Assembly (NCBI GenBank): GCA_900095095.1
Contig: FMBT01000290.1
Location: 992,001-1,056,000 of the forward strand
Reading direction: 5' to 3'
Length of the DNA: 64,000 nt
Source: Fragilariopsis cylindrus CCMP1102
Lineage: Eukaryota; Bacillariophyta; Bacillariophyceae; Bacillariales; Bacillariaceae
Made by a program: the position numbers and the translations under genes. Positions 1-10,967 of this stretch are shown piece after piece. Positions within the stretch are counted from its first letter, which is position 1. The number at the start of each line of letters is the position of its first letter. The notes under the pieces were generated by a model. The model did not search any database. It was not told where the DNA came from and saw only the letters and a list, made by a program, of their open reading frames with translations.

Positions 1-5
1 TTTTG

Positions 6-1781
6 ATGGTAGTGACGACGACGACAAAAAGCTCAAACCTTTCTGTAGTAGAAGCGTTTCAATCCACGACTGTCTCATCGTTCCGTCCATTAGCTTCCTG
101 TCATGATCGTCAATGCAACTACAACTACAACTACAATAATAAACGTGGAAGAATAAGAAGAAGAAAGCATCAACTATTTGCACTTGTATATGGTACTGAT
201 GGAAAAGTCGTTAAAGATGAGAACCAATTTGGTTACAATAAAATCAGTGGTGGTGATATTGATGAACATTCCTTTTTGTTAGAATCACTACGAAATTATG
301 ATAGTAATAATCTATTCTGGACGAAGATTGCATGTGCTTTTGCACCACCTCCACATAATCGGTTAACATCAGATCTGGTCAAAGAAGCTACATTAATGAA
401 AGTTGGTAACACAAATTTTGATATTGCTATTGCTGTTCCGACAAATAATAATAATGGAAGTGGTGGTGGTGATCAACTTGTACAAATTTTAGTTACAGTT
501 GGATTTCCACAAGCAATTGATCTGGAAAATATAATAAATCCACAAGATAAATTATCAGCGTTAATTCAACAGGTACATGTATTGGATGGACATGCCACAG
601 ATCGATTAGCGTCGATTCAAAAACAACAACAAGTTGGATTCAATGATGAATATTACTATGAAAGAATTGTTATTGAAAAAAATTGGTTGGAACGATTACA
701 AAAAGAACCAACAATACCAGATAAGAGTACAGAATCACAATCACAGGTATATTATCCAGATTGGTGGACAACAATTGAACTACCAGAATCATCATTGGAA
801 TTAGTTAATGAATGTAAATCATTAAAAAGTTTGATAAATGAAGATGAGTTTGAAGATGAACTACGTGCATTATTTGTTCAAAATTATGATCATGTTCATA
901 ATGATGATGATAACAGTAGTAGCATCAAAAATATGCTTGTTTTAAGAGCAGCAGTTTCATCAATTGGTTCATCTGGTATGTATTTACAGGCACGTGTTGT
1001 TGTCATCACAAAAAATGAAAATAATAATGATTTAAGTAATGAAGTTATTCTTGCAGCTGCTGTTCCATTTGAATCAAATCCAGTACTTAGAAAAGAATTT
1101 CATACTGTTGATGATGTACGTGAAGGTGTATTAACACTGGTAGAATCAGTTGCACCTATGCCAAAACCTACATTGCCACCATTATCATCTTTATTGTCGT
1201 CAGGAGGAAGCATGACGACCACCACCACGGTAGATACTACTACTGCTACTACTGAGACTACTTTCACTCCGTTTAATGAACAAGTTATGAAATCGGTCAA
1301 TAATGCTGCTGATGCTGCTGATGCTGCTGATACTACTGATACGGTAAAATCACTTGAACACGATAATAAAACGGACAACAGTACGATCCCGATTCCGACT
1401 TCGTCGTCGGACGAGGAAGATGACGATAACGATGACGATGACGATGAACCACCTCAAGGTTCCGCTGCCATCGCAACCGATACAATTGCCATCAAAAATA
1501 TCACTGCCACTGTTGCTACTACAAAGGCGGAAGGCGATGATGTCGAAGAAGACAAAGAAGCAGTAACGTCAACGACGGTGGAATCATCGTCTTCGTTATC
1601 GTCACCCTCGTCGTCAGTTAATGATACTGATACTAATACTGATAATGCACTGAGAAGGCAGCAACCAAAATCTTCTGAAGAAGAAGCGAAATTGGCAGCA
1701 AAATATGGTGCTATTGAAGATTTAGGTGAACGTGCATACACAATTTTATGTGATTTGAACATGGTTAAGAGAAAAATATAA
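6..1781 (+). CDS. Conserved-looking hypothetical protein, possibly plastid-targeted; 5' end may be cut
   Basis: I do not recognise the family. The open frame reaches the window edge. The first ATG is at base 6 (591 aa), but the true start could lie upstream. The N-terminus is Ser/Thr-rich and contains VEAFQS followed by an Arg/Lys-rich stretch (GRIRRRKHQ). This resembles the signal/transit junction of diatom plastid proteins, where an aromatic residue follows the cleavage site, but the match is weak. Residues about 80-390 look like a folded domain with mixed alpha/beta composition. Residues about 390-555 are low complexity (Thr, Asp, Ser runs). The last ~35 residues are again well ordered (KLAAKYGAIEDLGERAYTIL), so a structured C-terminal motif follows a disordered linker. 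No catalytic motif is visible. The next gene downstream is convergent and ends 190 bases away. Coding is secure; function is unknown. Confidence 0.8.
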   Translation: MVVTTTTKSSNLSVVEAFQSTTVSSFRPLASCHDRQCNYNYNYNNKRGRIRRRKHQLFALVYGTDGKVVKDENQFGYNKISGGDIDEHSFLLESLRNYDSNNLFWTKIACAFAPPPHNRLTSDLVKEATLMKVGNTNFDIAIAVPTNNNNGSGGGDQLVQILVTVGFPQAIDLENIINPQDKLSALIQQVHVLDGHATDRLASIQKQQQVGFNDEYYYERIVIEKNWLERLQKEPTIPDKSTESQSQVYYPDWWTTIELPESSLELVNECKSLKSLINEDEFEDELRALFVQNYDHVHNDDDNSSSIKNMLVLRAAVSSIGSSGMYLQARVVVITKNENNNDLSNEVILAAAVPFESNPVLRKEFHTVDDVREGVLTLVESVAPMPKPTLPPLSSLLSSGGSMTTTTTVDTTTATTETTFTPFNEQVMKSVNNAADAADAADTTDTVKSLEHDNKTDNSTIPIPTSSSDEEDDDNDDDDDEPPQGSAAIATDTIAIKNITATVATTKAEGDDVEEDKEAVTSTTVESSSSLSSPSSSVNDTDTNTDNALRRQQPKSSEEEAKLAAKYGAIEDLGERAYTILCDLNMVKRKI

Positions 1782-1973
1782 TATTCTGCTATAGGCGAAA
1801 CAACAAAACACGCATATTAGCTAGCAAAAAGTAGGGCTCGTTACACACATCAGTAAAATGATTTAAAAATCCAATAATTTTACAATATACTTGTTTTATT
1901 CCTCTACCATTCTTTAGTCGCTCTCAGGAGGGTGCATGTTGCTTCTCTACCATTTAATTTACTGTATTCGTCA

Positions 1974-4907
1974 TTAACATTTATCACAGAAAGGAGAGCA
2001 TTCACATACATCGCAATCGGCACCGAATTCTACCAGCTCGCCATAGTCAAACACAGATTGTTTGCAGGTATCATAACCTACTTCAGAAAAGGAGTTGTTC
2101 TGAAGAGTTATTCCAACTATGATAGTGTGATCATAAAATTGTATTCAATTACGGACGGACGGACGCGCGCGCACACACAGTTCAAAATTTGATAACGAGG
2201 AGACCAGATAAGTTAGAAGAATCAATATCAATTTCATCGGTAGTGCAATATAATAAAGTTAATCCTCTTTGAAAAATAAAACAAGACAAGATACACTTAC
2301 GTAATTTACGATTATCACCCCAATCATCCGGTACCCAGCCCGTCAGTTGATTATGATTCAAAGCTAAGTATTCTAATCGTGCATTACCAGTTGATGGGTA
2401 GGAATATGGAATCGTTCCAGTGAATTTATTATGGTCCATATACAAAAATCGTATTGATATCCATCTTGAGCCGATATCATCAGGAAGTGTACCGGTAAAC
2501 TGGTTGCGACCAAAATCAGCAAATATTGTTTTACGAAATCGTAAATTGTTTGGAATCGTTCCGGTCAATTGATTCGAATACAGATTGAGGTATTCTACGT
2601 GTAGAGAAGGGAAGGAGCAAGAAGATGTGAAAATTATACGTGTGTGAATAAGAGCTGTTAAATTGGGACAAGCAAAAGAGAAACGCAATTTACCATAGTT
2701 TTGTTACAAGTACAATATAATGTAGGATACTTACTGAGTGGTCGAATTTTTTCACCAGAGATAAAAGTAATTGGTATGCTTCCAGATATTTCATTGTGAG
2801 AAAGATGCAAATGAGTCCTGTGTGCGTGCAATCAATTTTAGCAGTCATAAGAAGGTAACAAAAGTTGAAAAGATAGTGAGCACTAGGAAGGCGATACCAT
2901 AACATAGTCAGCATGCGGCTTTATAATTTTTTTTTACTGTGAAACTTACATATTCCACCAATTTGACATTGTATTTGATAAAGTACCAGTGATTTGATTT
3001 TTGTAGAGGTATAATTCTTTTAGACCTTTAATACTGTACATTGATTCAGGGATTGGACCACTAATAGCATTATTAGATAAATCTAATATTTGTAGGTCTT
3101 TGATTAGTTTAATTTCTGGTGCAATTGTACCGGTCAAATTCGAATAACCAAAACTAATTTCTTCAACCATTGTAGTGTTACCGTTACACGTGATTCCTTC
3201 CCAATCACATTCATTTAAATGTTTTACACCAACAGTATATGATTTAGTATAATGATTAAAATCAGCATCGACATCGATGGCTGCATCACGTTCCATTTGA
3301 ATTACACCAACGTCATTGAGGGGTGGTCCTGGTCGATTTAATGCAAAATCTAAACTAAGCAATGCAAAACGTTGTAATAAATTTTGATCAAGAGCAGGTA
3401 ATCCATTTCCATATGCACTTGATACACCTGTAACACCAGAATTAGCTTCATCTGCTAACCATTGTACTGCCATAAAATTAGATGAATATGGATCCTTATC
3501 AAAATATACCTGATTGTCTTGTAAGAATTCCATTAATGGATCAATATAGTTTTCTGTCGGACTTTCTGATGGTTGACGTTCAGTCGGTGATGGACTTGGT
3601 ACAAAGATTGCGGTAGTAATATCATTTTGGGTTTCGCTACTACCATTATTTGCTCGAAGATTACTTGGTGCTGGTGTAGGTGTTGTTCCTATGAATGTTT
3701 TTGTAATATCATTAAGGTCGGCAATATTTCCATTGTCTCCACCTAATAATTTATCTAATCCACCTAATGCTTTATTACCACCCTTCTTATAGTAGATATA
3801 AAATCCAAGTACTGTTGCAAGAGCTGCAATAATAATAAAACAGGAACATAATCCACACATTAATTTATTTGATATAAATGATCCTTGTTTACGTTGTTTC
3901 TTCCTGTTCCTGTTCTCGTTTGAGGATGGTGTTGCAACTTCATTCTTCTTCTCGATAATGTTAATACCACCCCCACCACCGGCATTAAGAATTTTATCGT
4001 AAGTAGTCGAACCGAATCTATTATTTTCCTCATCTTGTTGCTGGGCATCATCTTCATCATCATTTCTTTCTGACTGATCATGTAGACCAACAACGTCACC
4101 GATGATACCACCTAAACTATAATCATCAACATCATCATTATTGACGGACGTCGTCGTTGGTTTTTTCAGTACGTGTAGCTTACTGCTCTTATTTTTAGTA
4201 TTATTTGTTCTGTTTGTTGATGTAGAAAACATTGATAATGAACTTCTTGTAGAACTTCTTGTTGTAGAACTTCCACCACTAGTTTGTGATGCTGAAGATA
4301 ATGATGCTGATACTGATACTGCTGATGATGAGGTTGGTGTTTTTTTTGTGTTCTTGTTCTTGATATTCTTACTCTTATCATTCTTTTTAATATCAGTGAA
4401 TACGTCCGATAAGCTATCGACTGTTCTATTATCATCATCTTCGTCATCTCCATAATGATAGGATGGTCGTGATTCTTGTTGATGTCGTTCACCTCTAGCT
4501 TTACGAAATAAATTGGACATACTTGACATACTACCCGCCCCCTTATATTGACTATTATCATCATCGTCATCTTTCTTATCCTGTTTTAGACTTCCTGTTG
4601 CTGTATTACTACTGCTTCGTACTACTCTTTTTTGTTGTACTGTATGATTCCTTGGATTATAAACTTCTTCAAGTGTTACACAAGTTCCATCAACAGAAAT
4701 ATCATCATCAACGTCAACAGATAATGCTTCAGCTGCTGGTTCAGCTGCTGGTACTGGTGGTGATACTGGTACTGGTTCTGGCACTGGTACTGGCACTGGT
4801 ACTGGTTCTGCTGGTGATGGTACTGCTAAAGCTGCTGGAGCTAAAGCTGGAGCTGCTGATGCTACTGCTGGTTTACAACTCTTCTGCTTATTATTGATCG
4901 TACGCAT
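1974..4907 (-). CDS. Signal-anchored LRR protein (4 exons, 825 aa)
   Basis: Inferred exons on the minus strand: 4907-2950, 2817-2735, 2594-2301, 2116-1974. Phases match at each junction, and donors are GTAAGT-like. Residues 1-345 are a low-complexity, probably cytoplasmic tail (Ala/Pro/Val repeats, acidic and Ser-rich). A single membrane segment (CGLCSCFIIIAALATVLGFY) lies near residue 355. It is followed by a Pro/Ser/Thr stalk, then a domain with the motif LLQRFALLSLDFAL and CDWEGITC, which is the typical cap before plant-like LRRs. Repeats follow the form LxxLxLxxNxxxGxIP. The last exon supplies a Cys-rich C-terminal cap (GADCDVCECSPFCDKC). No kinase domain is present. By topology the LRRs should face outside or the lumen. 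It is paralogous to the genes at 7653-9803 and 33856-36093. Ligand and role are unknown. It is divergent from the glutaredoxin gene, with 773 bases between starts. Confidence 0.85.
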
Positions 4908-5680
4908 TTTGAATAGTCGTCGTCGTGGTTGTACAGTATACTATATATATCGTCAAGGTCAAAGTTTTCTTTCTTCCGATTTGTACGCACAGTAACCGAG
5001 TGTTGGTGGGTGGATTGCTGGATGGATAGAAAGATGGATGGATGGATGAAAACGATGACAACAACAAGACAAAGTATTTGGAACGAACAGATCGAGTAGA
5101 GTATTGTATTGTACCCGTTGAGATGGAAAAGATTGTATGTGCACGAGGTATGGCACGCAATGAGATGCGATGAGATATGCGACACTTGAAGTTATCTCAT
5201 TTCTTTTTCTAACATAATAATTGATCACAGCAGCCAACTGTTGTTTGGATCTTGTCAATCAAATAAAAGCTTGGACGTATTTTTGTTGAGGACGAGGACT
5301 AACATTATAATATATTTAATGATTTGTTACTTCTCATGAAAAATCTCAATCAGTGTATTTCACATGCCGATTGTGAACCACGAGTCAAGTCAAATCAAGT
5401 CGTATGATTGACGTCGTACACAAGAGTTAGTTGCTATTAAAAAAGTCGAGCGAGCTTCTACACAAATTATTTGAGTCACGAGTAAATATCATGATTATCA
5501 ATTACGTACTGTGTACATACTTACCGTTTTTTTTCTTTTGTTTACTTGGATTGATTTTTCATCCCCCCCCCCCCCCCCCCACAATATATTTATCTCCTCC
5601 TTCTTCATTCATTCATTTTCTTCATATACATTATCTTTCGCTTATTCTTCGCCGACAACCAACATCTTTGAACCATCACC
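4908..5680. promoter_or_regulatory. Shared upstream region of divergent LRR and glutaredoxin genes
   Basis: No convincing coding frame. The region contains imperfect GGAT/GATG short repeats near 5010-5050 and a run of 18 C residues at 5563-5580, about 100 bases before the glutaredoxin ATG. It must hold both promoters, but I see no recognisable core element. Confidence 0.5.
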
Positions 5681-6526
5681 ATGGCATCGTCTAAAAACGA
5701 CTCGGAACAATCCTCCGAACATTCCAAATCCTCGTCCGAACAGCACAACACAAAATATCGTTTGCATATATATGATCATTGTCCATATTGTATTCGTGTT
5801 GAATTAGCATTTGGATTAAGAAATTTTAAATATGAACGTGTAGTATATGGATATGGTGATCGACTCGGTGATACAAGTATAAAAATGCTTGAAAATCCAA
5901 ATACGTATGATACTGGTGTTGTATTAACAGGTAAAAAAGAATTACCTGTATTAGAAAAAATAATTCAAATTACTAGTGATAATAGTGATGGAATGATCAC
6001 GAGTACTACTACTCGTGTATGGTTAAAAAATGAATCATTAGATATGATTGAATGGTTAGAAGAACAGGGGGGTAATGATAGTAAATTCCAACCTAGATCC
6101 AATCGTGATGATTTACAAGAATTTTTTAAAACGGATGGACTATTCAAAGTAATACAAAGATTAATAACACGACCACGTCAAATGAAAAATATGACCTATT
6201 TAAAAGATTGGATGAAAGTAGAAGATCGTCAGTATGCAATTGCAAAATATAAAAGTCAAGGTTTTGATTACACGGAAGCGGAAGCGAATGATAAAGAGAA
6301 TATTGCAAAAATGACAATTCTTTTAGAGGATTGTAATAAATTACTAACGTCAGATACATCATTTTATGAAAATGGTATATTAGGATGGGATGATTTATTA
6401 TATCTACAAGAATTAAGAACTGTTAGTCTTGTTCAAGATGATAATCTTATATGGCCTGATCGACTTAAAAATTATGTTATTTCTGCATTCGCTAAAGCAA
6501 ATAATGTTCCAACCTATTTTGAATAA
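5681..6526 (+). CDS. Glutaredoxin 2 (GrxB)-like protein, 281 aa
   Basis: A thiol-disulfide oxidoreductase of the GrxB type. The thioredoxin-like N-terminal half carries LHIYDHCPYCIRVELAFGL with the dithiol pair Cys34/Cys37. It is followed by KKELPVLE (the cis-Pro that binds glutathione) and ESLDMIEWLEEQ, which matches the substrate-binding loop of glutaredoxin 2. The rest (about 120-281) is helical, as in the GST-like C-terminal domain of this family. Bacterial GrxB is near 215 aa; the extra length is a ~25-residue polar Ser-rich N-terminus plus insertions. No clear targeting peptide, so cytosolic by default. The start is the first ATG, in good context (ACCATGG). It probably works with glutathione in reducing disulfides or as a dehydroascorbate reductase/GST-like enzyme; the exact reaction is inferred from the family. 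Confidence 0.85.
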   Translation: MASSKNDSEQSSEHSKSSSEQHNTKYRLHIYDHCPYCIRVELAFGLRNFKYERVVYGYGDRLGDTSIKMLENPNTYDTGVVLTGKKELPVLEKIIQITSDNSDGMITSTTTRVWLKNESLDMIEWLEEQGGNDSKFQPRSNRDDLQEFFKTDGLFKVIQRLITRPRQMKNMTYLKDWMKVEDRQYAIAKYKSQGFDYTEAEANDKENIAKMTILLEDCNKLLTSDTSFYENGILGWDDLLYLQELRTVSLVQDDNLIWPDRLKNYVISAFAKANNVPTYFE

Positions 6527-7652
6527 TAATTCAAATAATAGTAGTAAAATTAAAAAAAGGCAAAGTAAAGTAAAGTAAGCAAGTTTGTTAACTTCCTGTA
6601 CACAACCTGCGAAGACTTTTCATATGCATTCACAGGTGTTTTATTTTTAAACTACTACGTGTAGATTGTTTGTAACTGTTTTGTATGTATATCCCTTAAT
6701 AGGAGTGTAAAAATTCTGCGCGGAAAAAAACATCGACGAAAAATCAAATCTTATCTCTTGACGGGTGTGTATTCGATCGATAATTAACCCATCTTACAGC
6801 CAGCAGATCCAACCCATTCAATGCAAAAATATCTTATTATTACTATTTATAAGAGGTTTGGTCTTTCAACTCTAATTTTTCTGACTTTAGTCATCGAATG
6901 GCATCCTATTGTGACGGATTGATTTTTTTAATTGCCCGCCCCATTTTTTTAAGATAAGGACGGTACGAAATAACGCGTATCTTTTGATTGAAGAACAATA
7001 GGAGGATATGGTAAGATAAATAATAGGTTAATATTTTATATTTCAGGCAAATAGATCGATAGATTTTTGGTAAGTCGATTATAAGTTTTTTTTACCCCCC
7101 CGCTATTTTTATTAAGGAATATATTAAAAGTACTGGAGGAGTCCATCGAAAAAACGTATAGTTTCTACATTCCCTCCTTCCGAAAAAAATCGGAACATCC
7201 ACAAAGTTTAGTCTGACATACAAAGTCTTTACATAAAAACACTACTGTAGATGAGGAAATGCATGGCTCAGTTACTGTACTAACATCAATCTACGGCGCT
7301 ACCCCTATATTTTCTATCTACTATCAATAGATCCTATTTTTGTGGTTAGTTGAAAAATACTCTAGACATTAATATTTTTTCTACTATTATTACAGAAGCG
7401 AATGAATCAATCTACTTATTGAGGTGATGAATAGATCAAGTAACAATTTAAGTTTAACCTCTCTCTCTCTCTCTCTCTCTCTCTCTATTTACTCGTCGTA
7501 AAACGTCACCACCACCATTCGATATAGAAGGCATATATAATGATATTGCCGGAAGCTTTTCTTCTGATCTGTTATGTGCATTATTGCTATTGTTGCTGAT
7601 GTTGTTGTGGTTGTACTATTGGTATCGTTTTTTTTTTGGTTGTTACCTTTAT
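6527..7652. other. Intergenic, no gene seen; CT microsatellite
   Basis: A convergent intergenic region between the glutaredoxin gene (plus) and an LRR gene (minus). AT-rich with many stops in all frames. It contains a pure (CT)n run at about 7459-7486 and short C and T homopolymers near 7090. I see nothing else. Confidence 0.6.
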
Positions 7653-9803
7653 TTATGAACACATTGTATTACAAAATATGTCATCACAGGAACATATATT
7701 ACAATCTGCTTTAAATTCAACAAGCTCACCACCCTGGAATACATTTAAAAAACAATTATTTGGACCTAAATAATCAAAATAATTATTTTGTAATGTATAT
7801 TGTACTAATTTATTATACATGATATAATTATCAGGTACGTATCCTTCTAAACGATTATTATTTGCAAGGAATGATATTAGTCGTCCATTTGCCATTGATG
7901 GTATAGTATCTGGTATATTATCTGTTAATCTATTATGATCAATATGTAGATAACGTAATTTCAGAAAATCTATACCAATATCTTCGGGTATAGAACCACC
8001 AATAAAATTACGACCAATATCAAAATATTTTAATTCATTTAATCGTAAATTGCGTGGAATTGTACCAGTTAATTTGTTATCATACAAATTCAAATACGTC
8101 AACGATGATGTACCACTACTATCAAGTTGTTGTTGTTGTTGAAATGATGGAATACTACCAGTCAAAGAATTATGTGATAAATGCAATGTTTGTAACGAAC
8201 CATAACTTAATAATTGACTAATATAGGAACTAATTGTACCAGTTAATTTATTATGATATAAATATATATGCTGTAATGAACGTAAATCATAAATTTCTTC
8301 TGGTATACTACCAATAATTTCATTATTTGATAAATCTAATGTCTCGAGATGATATAATAATTTAATTTCGGATGATGGTATACTACCAGATAGATTGTTA
8401 TCAGAATAATCAACTTCAATTACTCGACCATAGAAATCACATTCAATACCATACCAATTACATTCATCTACACCTTGTTTTTGTTCGATACCATCCTCAT
8501 CGTCACCAAGTAAAGAAAATTTCATAGTCACAAGTGCAAATCGTTGTGCAAATTTTGTTAAATCATCATAGTATGTAAGTTTGAGTTCAGGATATAATTG
8601 TAATTCTTCGAGTAACCAATTTATAGCTTGAGAAGAAGGAAGGACTGTAATATGAAATTGGTTTGTTAATATATCAATCATCATTGTACGTTCCTCTGAT
8701 ACTGTTGGACTGAGTGTGCTAAGAGTATCTGTATCTATATCTGTATCTGTATTTGTATCTTTATCGTTATCATTGCTGGTGGTGGGGGCTGTTATGGGTT
8801 CCGTTACAACTGTTGCATCATCATCAAGTCTAGTGGGATTAATATTATTACTGCTGTCGCTGTCGCTGTTGATGTAGTCGTTGGCATTAGAATCATTATC
8901 ATAAACAGTAGTAGTACCAGCAATACTGCTGCCGTTGCCAACGTTGATGATCCCGAAATAGATCATAGCACTGATCCCTCCACCCACTACTATAGCAAAT
9001 AATGCTAGACCAACTATACAATACATCATAATATGACAACAAGCAACCCTATTCTTACTGTTTTTGTTGTCTTTCTTGTGTTGTTGTTGTTGTTGTTGTT
9101 GTTGATTATGTTGCTTCTGCTGTTGCATCATACTATTCTTTGCCTCTTTCTTCGGTTCCACAAAAAGAATTCCCTTTTTCTTCTTTTTATCATTCTGGGT
9201 ACTAATACCATTCTTGTTCTTATTCTTCTTCATAAGGCTACTTTTGCTACTTTGTTGCTGTTGTTGTTGTTGTTGTTTTCTTTGCCGCTGTTGCTGCTGC
9301 TTCCTCATAGAAAGAATCGCGATGCGATGTTGTAGTCCTCCTTCTTCTAGATCAGTTAACATAGCCGTATCAATCGCAGTACTAACATCATCACTACTAC
9401 CATCGCCACTACCACTACCACTACCACTACCACTACCATTGAGAGTACTACTTGTATTTGTCGTCTCGTCGGTATCGACATCATTATCGAGGCCGATGCC
9501 ATAATTGTTACCAACATCGTCATAGTCCTCATTATTATTTTCACTATTATCAATTTCATCATCATCATCCTCCTCGTAAATTTTATTAGCATCATCATGA
9601 TCGTCATCATGATCAAATGAAGTCATGGTAATACTTCCATCACTCATTATCATCTGTGAATTATCACAATCTGTTGGTGGATCTGGTAAACGAACAATTT
9701 GATTGGGAATTGGTCGATTGTCTACTTCCACCACAAATATCATCTTTTGTTGTTCATCATCTAATATCCATCGTCCACCATATGAGGATTGTTGTTTCGC
9801 CAT
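7653..9803 (-). CDS. Signal-anchored LRR protein, intronless paralog (716 aa)
   Basis: A single open frame with the same layout as the gene at 1974-4907. It has an acidic, Gln-rich and Ser-rich N-terminal tail (1-255), a membrane segment (MMYCIVGLALFAIVVGGGIS) near residues 260-285, an acidic Thr/Asp stalk, the cap motif FAQRFALVTMKFSL with CNWYGIEC, and then about eight LRRs with NxLxGxIP cores. The C-terminal Cys cap follows KLVQYTL (residues include FKADCNICSCDDIFCNTMC). No kinase or other effector domain. Its two window paralogs carry introns in the LRR part; this one has none, so it may be a retrocopy or have lost them. The Gln tract is encoded by long CAA/CAG runs (about 9070-9110 and 9250-9290 on the plus strand). 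Probably a surface or endomembrane recognition or adhesion protein; ligand unknown. Confidence 0.85.
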   Translation of the reverse strand: MAKQQSSYGGRWILDDEQQKMIFVVEVDNRPIPNQIVRLPDPPTDCDNSQMIMSDGSITMTSFDHDDDHDDANKIYEEDDDDEIDNSENNNEDYDDVGNNYGIGLDNDVDTDETTNTSSTLNGSGSGSGSGSGDGSSDDVSTAIDTAMLTDLEEGGLQHRIAILSMRKQQQQRQRKQQQQQQQQSSKSSLMKKNKNKNGISTQNDKKKKKGILFVEPKKEAKNSMMQQQKQHNQQQQQQQQHKKDNKNSKNRVACCHIMMYCIVGLALFAIVVGGGISAMIYFGIINVGNGSSIAGTTTVYDNDSNANDYINSDSDSSNNINPTRLDDDATVVTEPITAPTTSNDNDKDTNTDTDIDTDTLSTLSPTVSEERTMMIDILTNQFHITVLPSSQAINWLLEELQLYPELKLTYYDDLTKFAQRFALVTMKFSLLGDDEDGIEQKQGVDECNWYGIECDFYGRVIEVDYSDNNLSGSIPSSEIKLLYHLETLDLSNNEIIGSIPEEIYDLRSLQHIYLYHNKLTGTISSYISQLLSYGSLQTLHLSHNSLTGSIPSFQQQQQLDSSGTSSLTYLNLYDNKLTGTIPRNLRLNELKYFDIGRNFIGGSIPEDIGIDFLKLRYLHIDHNRLTDNIPDTIPSMANGRLISFLANNNRLEGYVPDNYIMYNKLVQYTLQNNYFDYLGPNNCFLNVFQGGELVEFKADCNICSCDDIFCNTMCS

Positions 9804-10967
9804 GGTTGGTTGTGTATGTGGGTTTAATGTATGTTGCTTTACTACTAGCTTTTTTCTTTCGACGACAATGAAGTAAAGTCAATACGTACGATGTAGCGTA
9901 GGGATCCTTGCGTTCAGTGATTTTTTAGAATTGAGTTAATTAATTAATTTCGGAATGATACGTTACAATTAGTTCTGAATGTGACTTTGTGATTTTTGGA
10001 GTTTGTTTGTCGTGATCAGATCAACACAACATTTTAGGTAGTGGTGCATGCTGTAATACTAAATTTCGTTTTTCGTTATTCGTGAAACGACCCATGAATC
10101 TTGTGAACGAAATCTTTGTCGAGAAAAATTGGGCAGGACTCACTCAGACTCACGAATGATTTTCGACGAAACCGCACGATACACACTCCTAAGTAAACAA
10201 TATGATTTGATTTCGACACTCCATCCACGTTTGGAATATAAAGATATGAGATCCTCTGTCATCATACCGGTAGGCAGAGGTATGATTTTTGAAGTAGACA
10301 GAAAGAAAGAAAACAGACACAACATCGACACACATTAGAAACTAGCCCTCATAACAACGGAACACCCTGTCTCGAGGCACTAGCTAAAAGAGAGAGAGAG
10401 ATAGAGAGAGATGCAAAGAAGAAAAGGAAAACGATGGATGAATCTACTCACAATGCGCGTGAGGGATTAAAGGCATCATGTGAAAATGATACAGAACTTT
10501 TTGAATAATTGATTCAAAGATGGAATGAAAAAATTAGTGTCAGAAATTAATTCCATTGCTGCGGCAAATAAATAGAAGAAGAAGAAGAAGAAGAAGTTGA
10601 TGAAGCACGATGATTTTAATACTCAAAACATACCGTCAAGGCAGAGGAAGAAGCACGACAACGGGAATGTTGAGCAATTAAGTAACGAAAAATGGAAGAA
10701 GAGCCAAAAGTTAGTATTGCCAGCATATTGTCGTCCTTCAAGACAGGTACACCGATGATGAAGAAGTTTCATATAATGGATGGATGCTGTTAGAAGGAAG
10801 TTCAAGTAACAATGAAAGGAAAGATTTTAACGAACATATAAATATCGGTTCTTTCGACAGAAGTAGAAACAGAAGAAAAGGTGAAAGGATGTTACACTGT
10901 TGAATTTTCTCCTTCCCATAGTTGTCCTTCGTGTTTTTGTGATGATAAAAACCTTTTATTCGTAAAA
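9804..10967. other. Intergenic; no secure gene
   Basis: Upstream of the LRR gene. A 25-codon frame starting at 10435 ends at TAA 10508 and is followed by codon-like, Glu-rich sequence (GAAGAA run near 10576-10595) that is interrupted by stops. This could be the decayed 5' part of the broken frame that follows. A GA-rich run lies at about 10389-10411. Nothing else is supportable. Confidence 0.4.

Noticed and set aside
1100-1762. Open frames on the minus strand over the first gene
   Set aside because: Low-complexity Ser/Val shadows produced by triplet repeats of the plus-strand coding sequence.
9033-9504. Leu- and Cys-rich plus-strand frames over the intronless LRR gene
   Set aside because: They are antisense readings of the poly-Gln and poly-Asp tracts.
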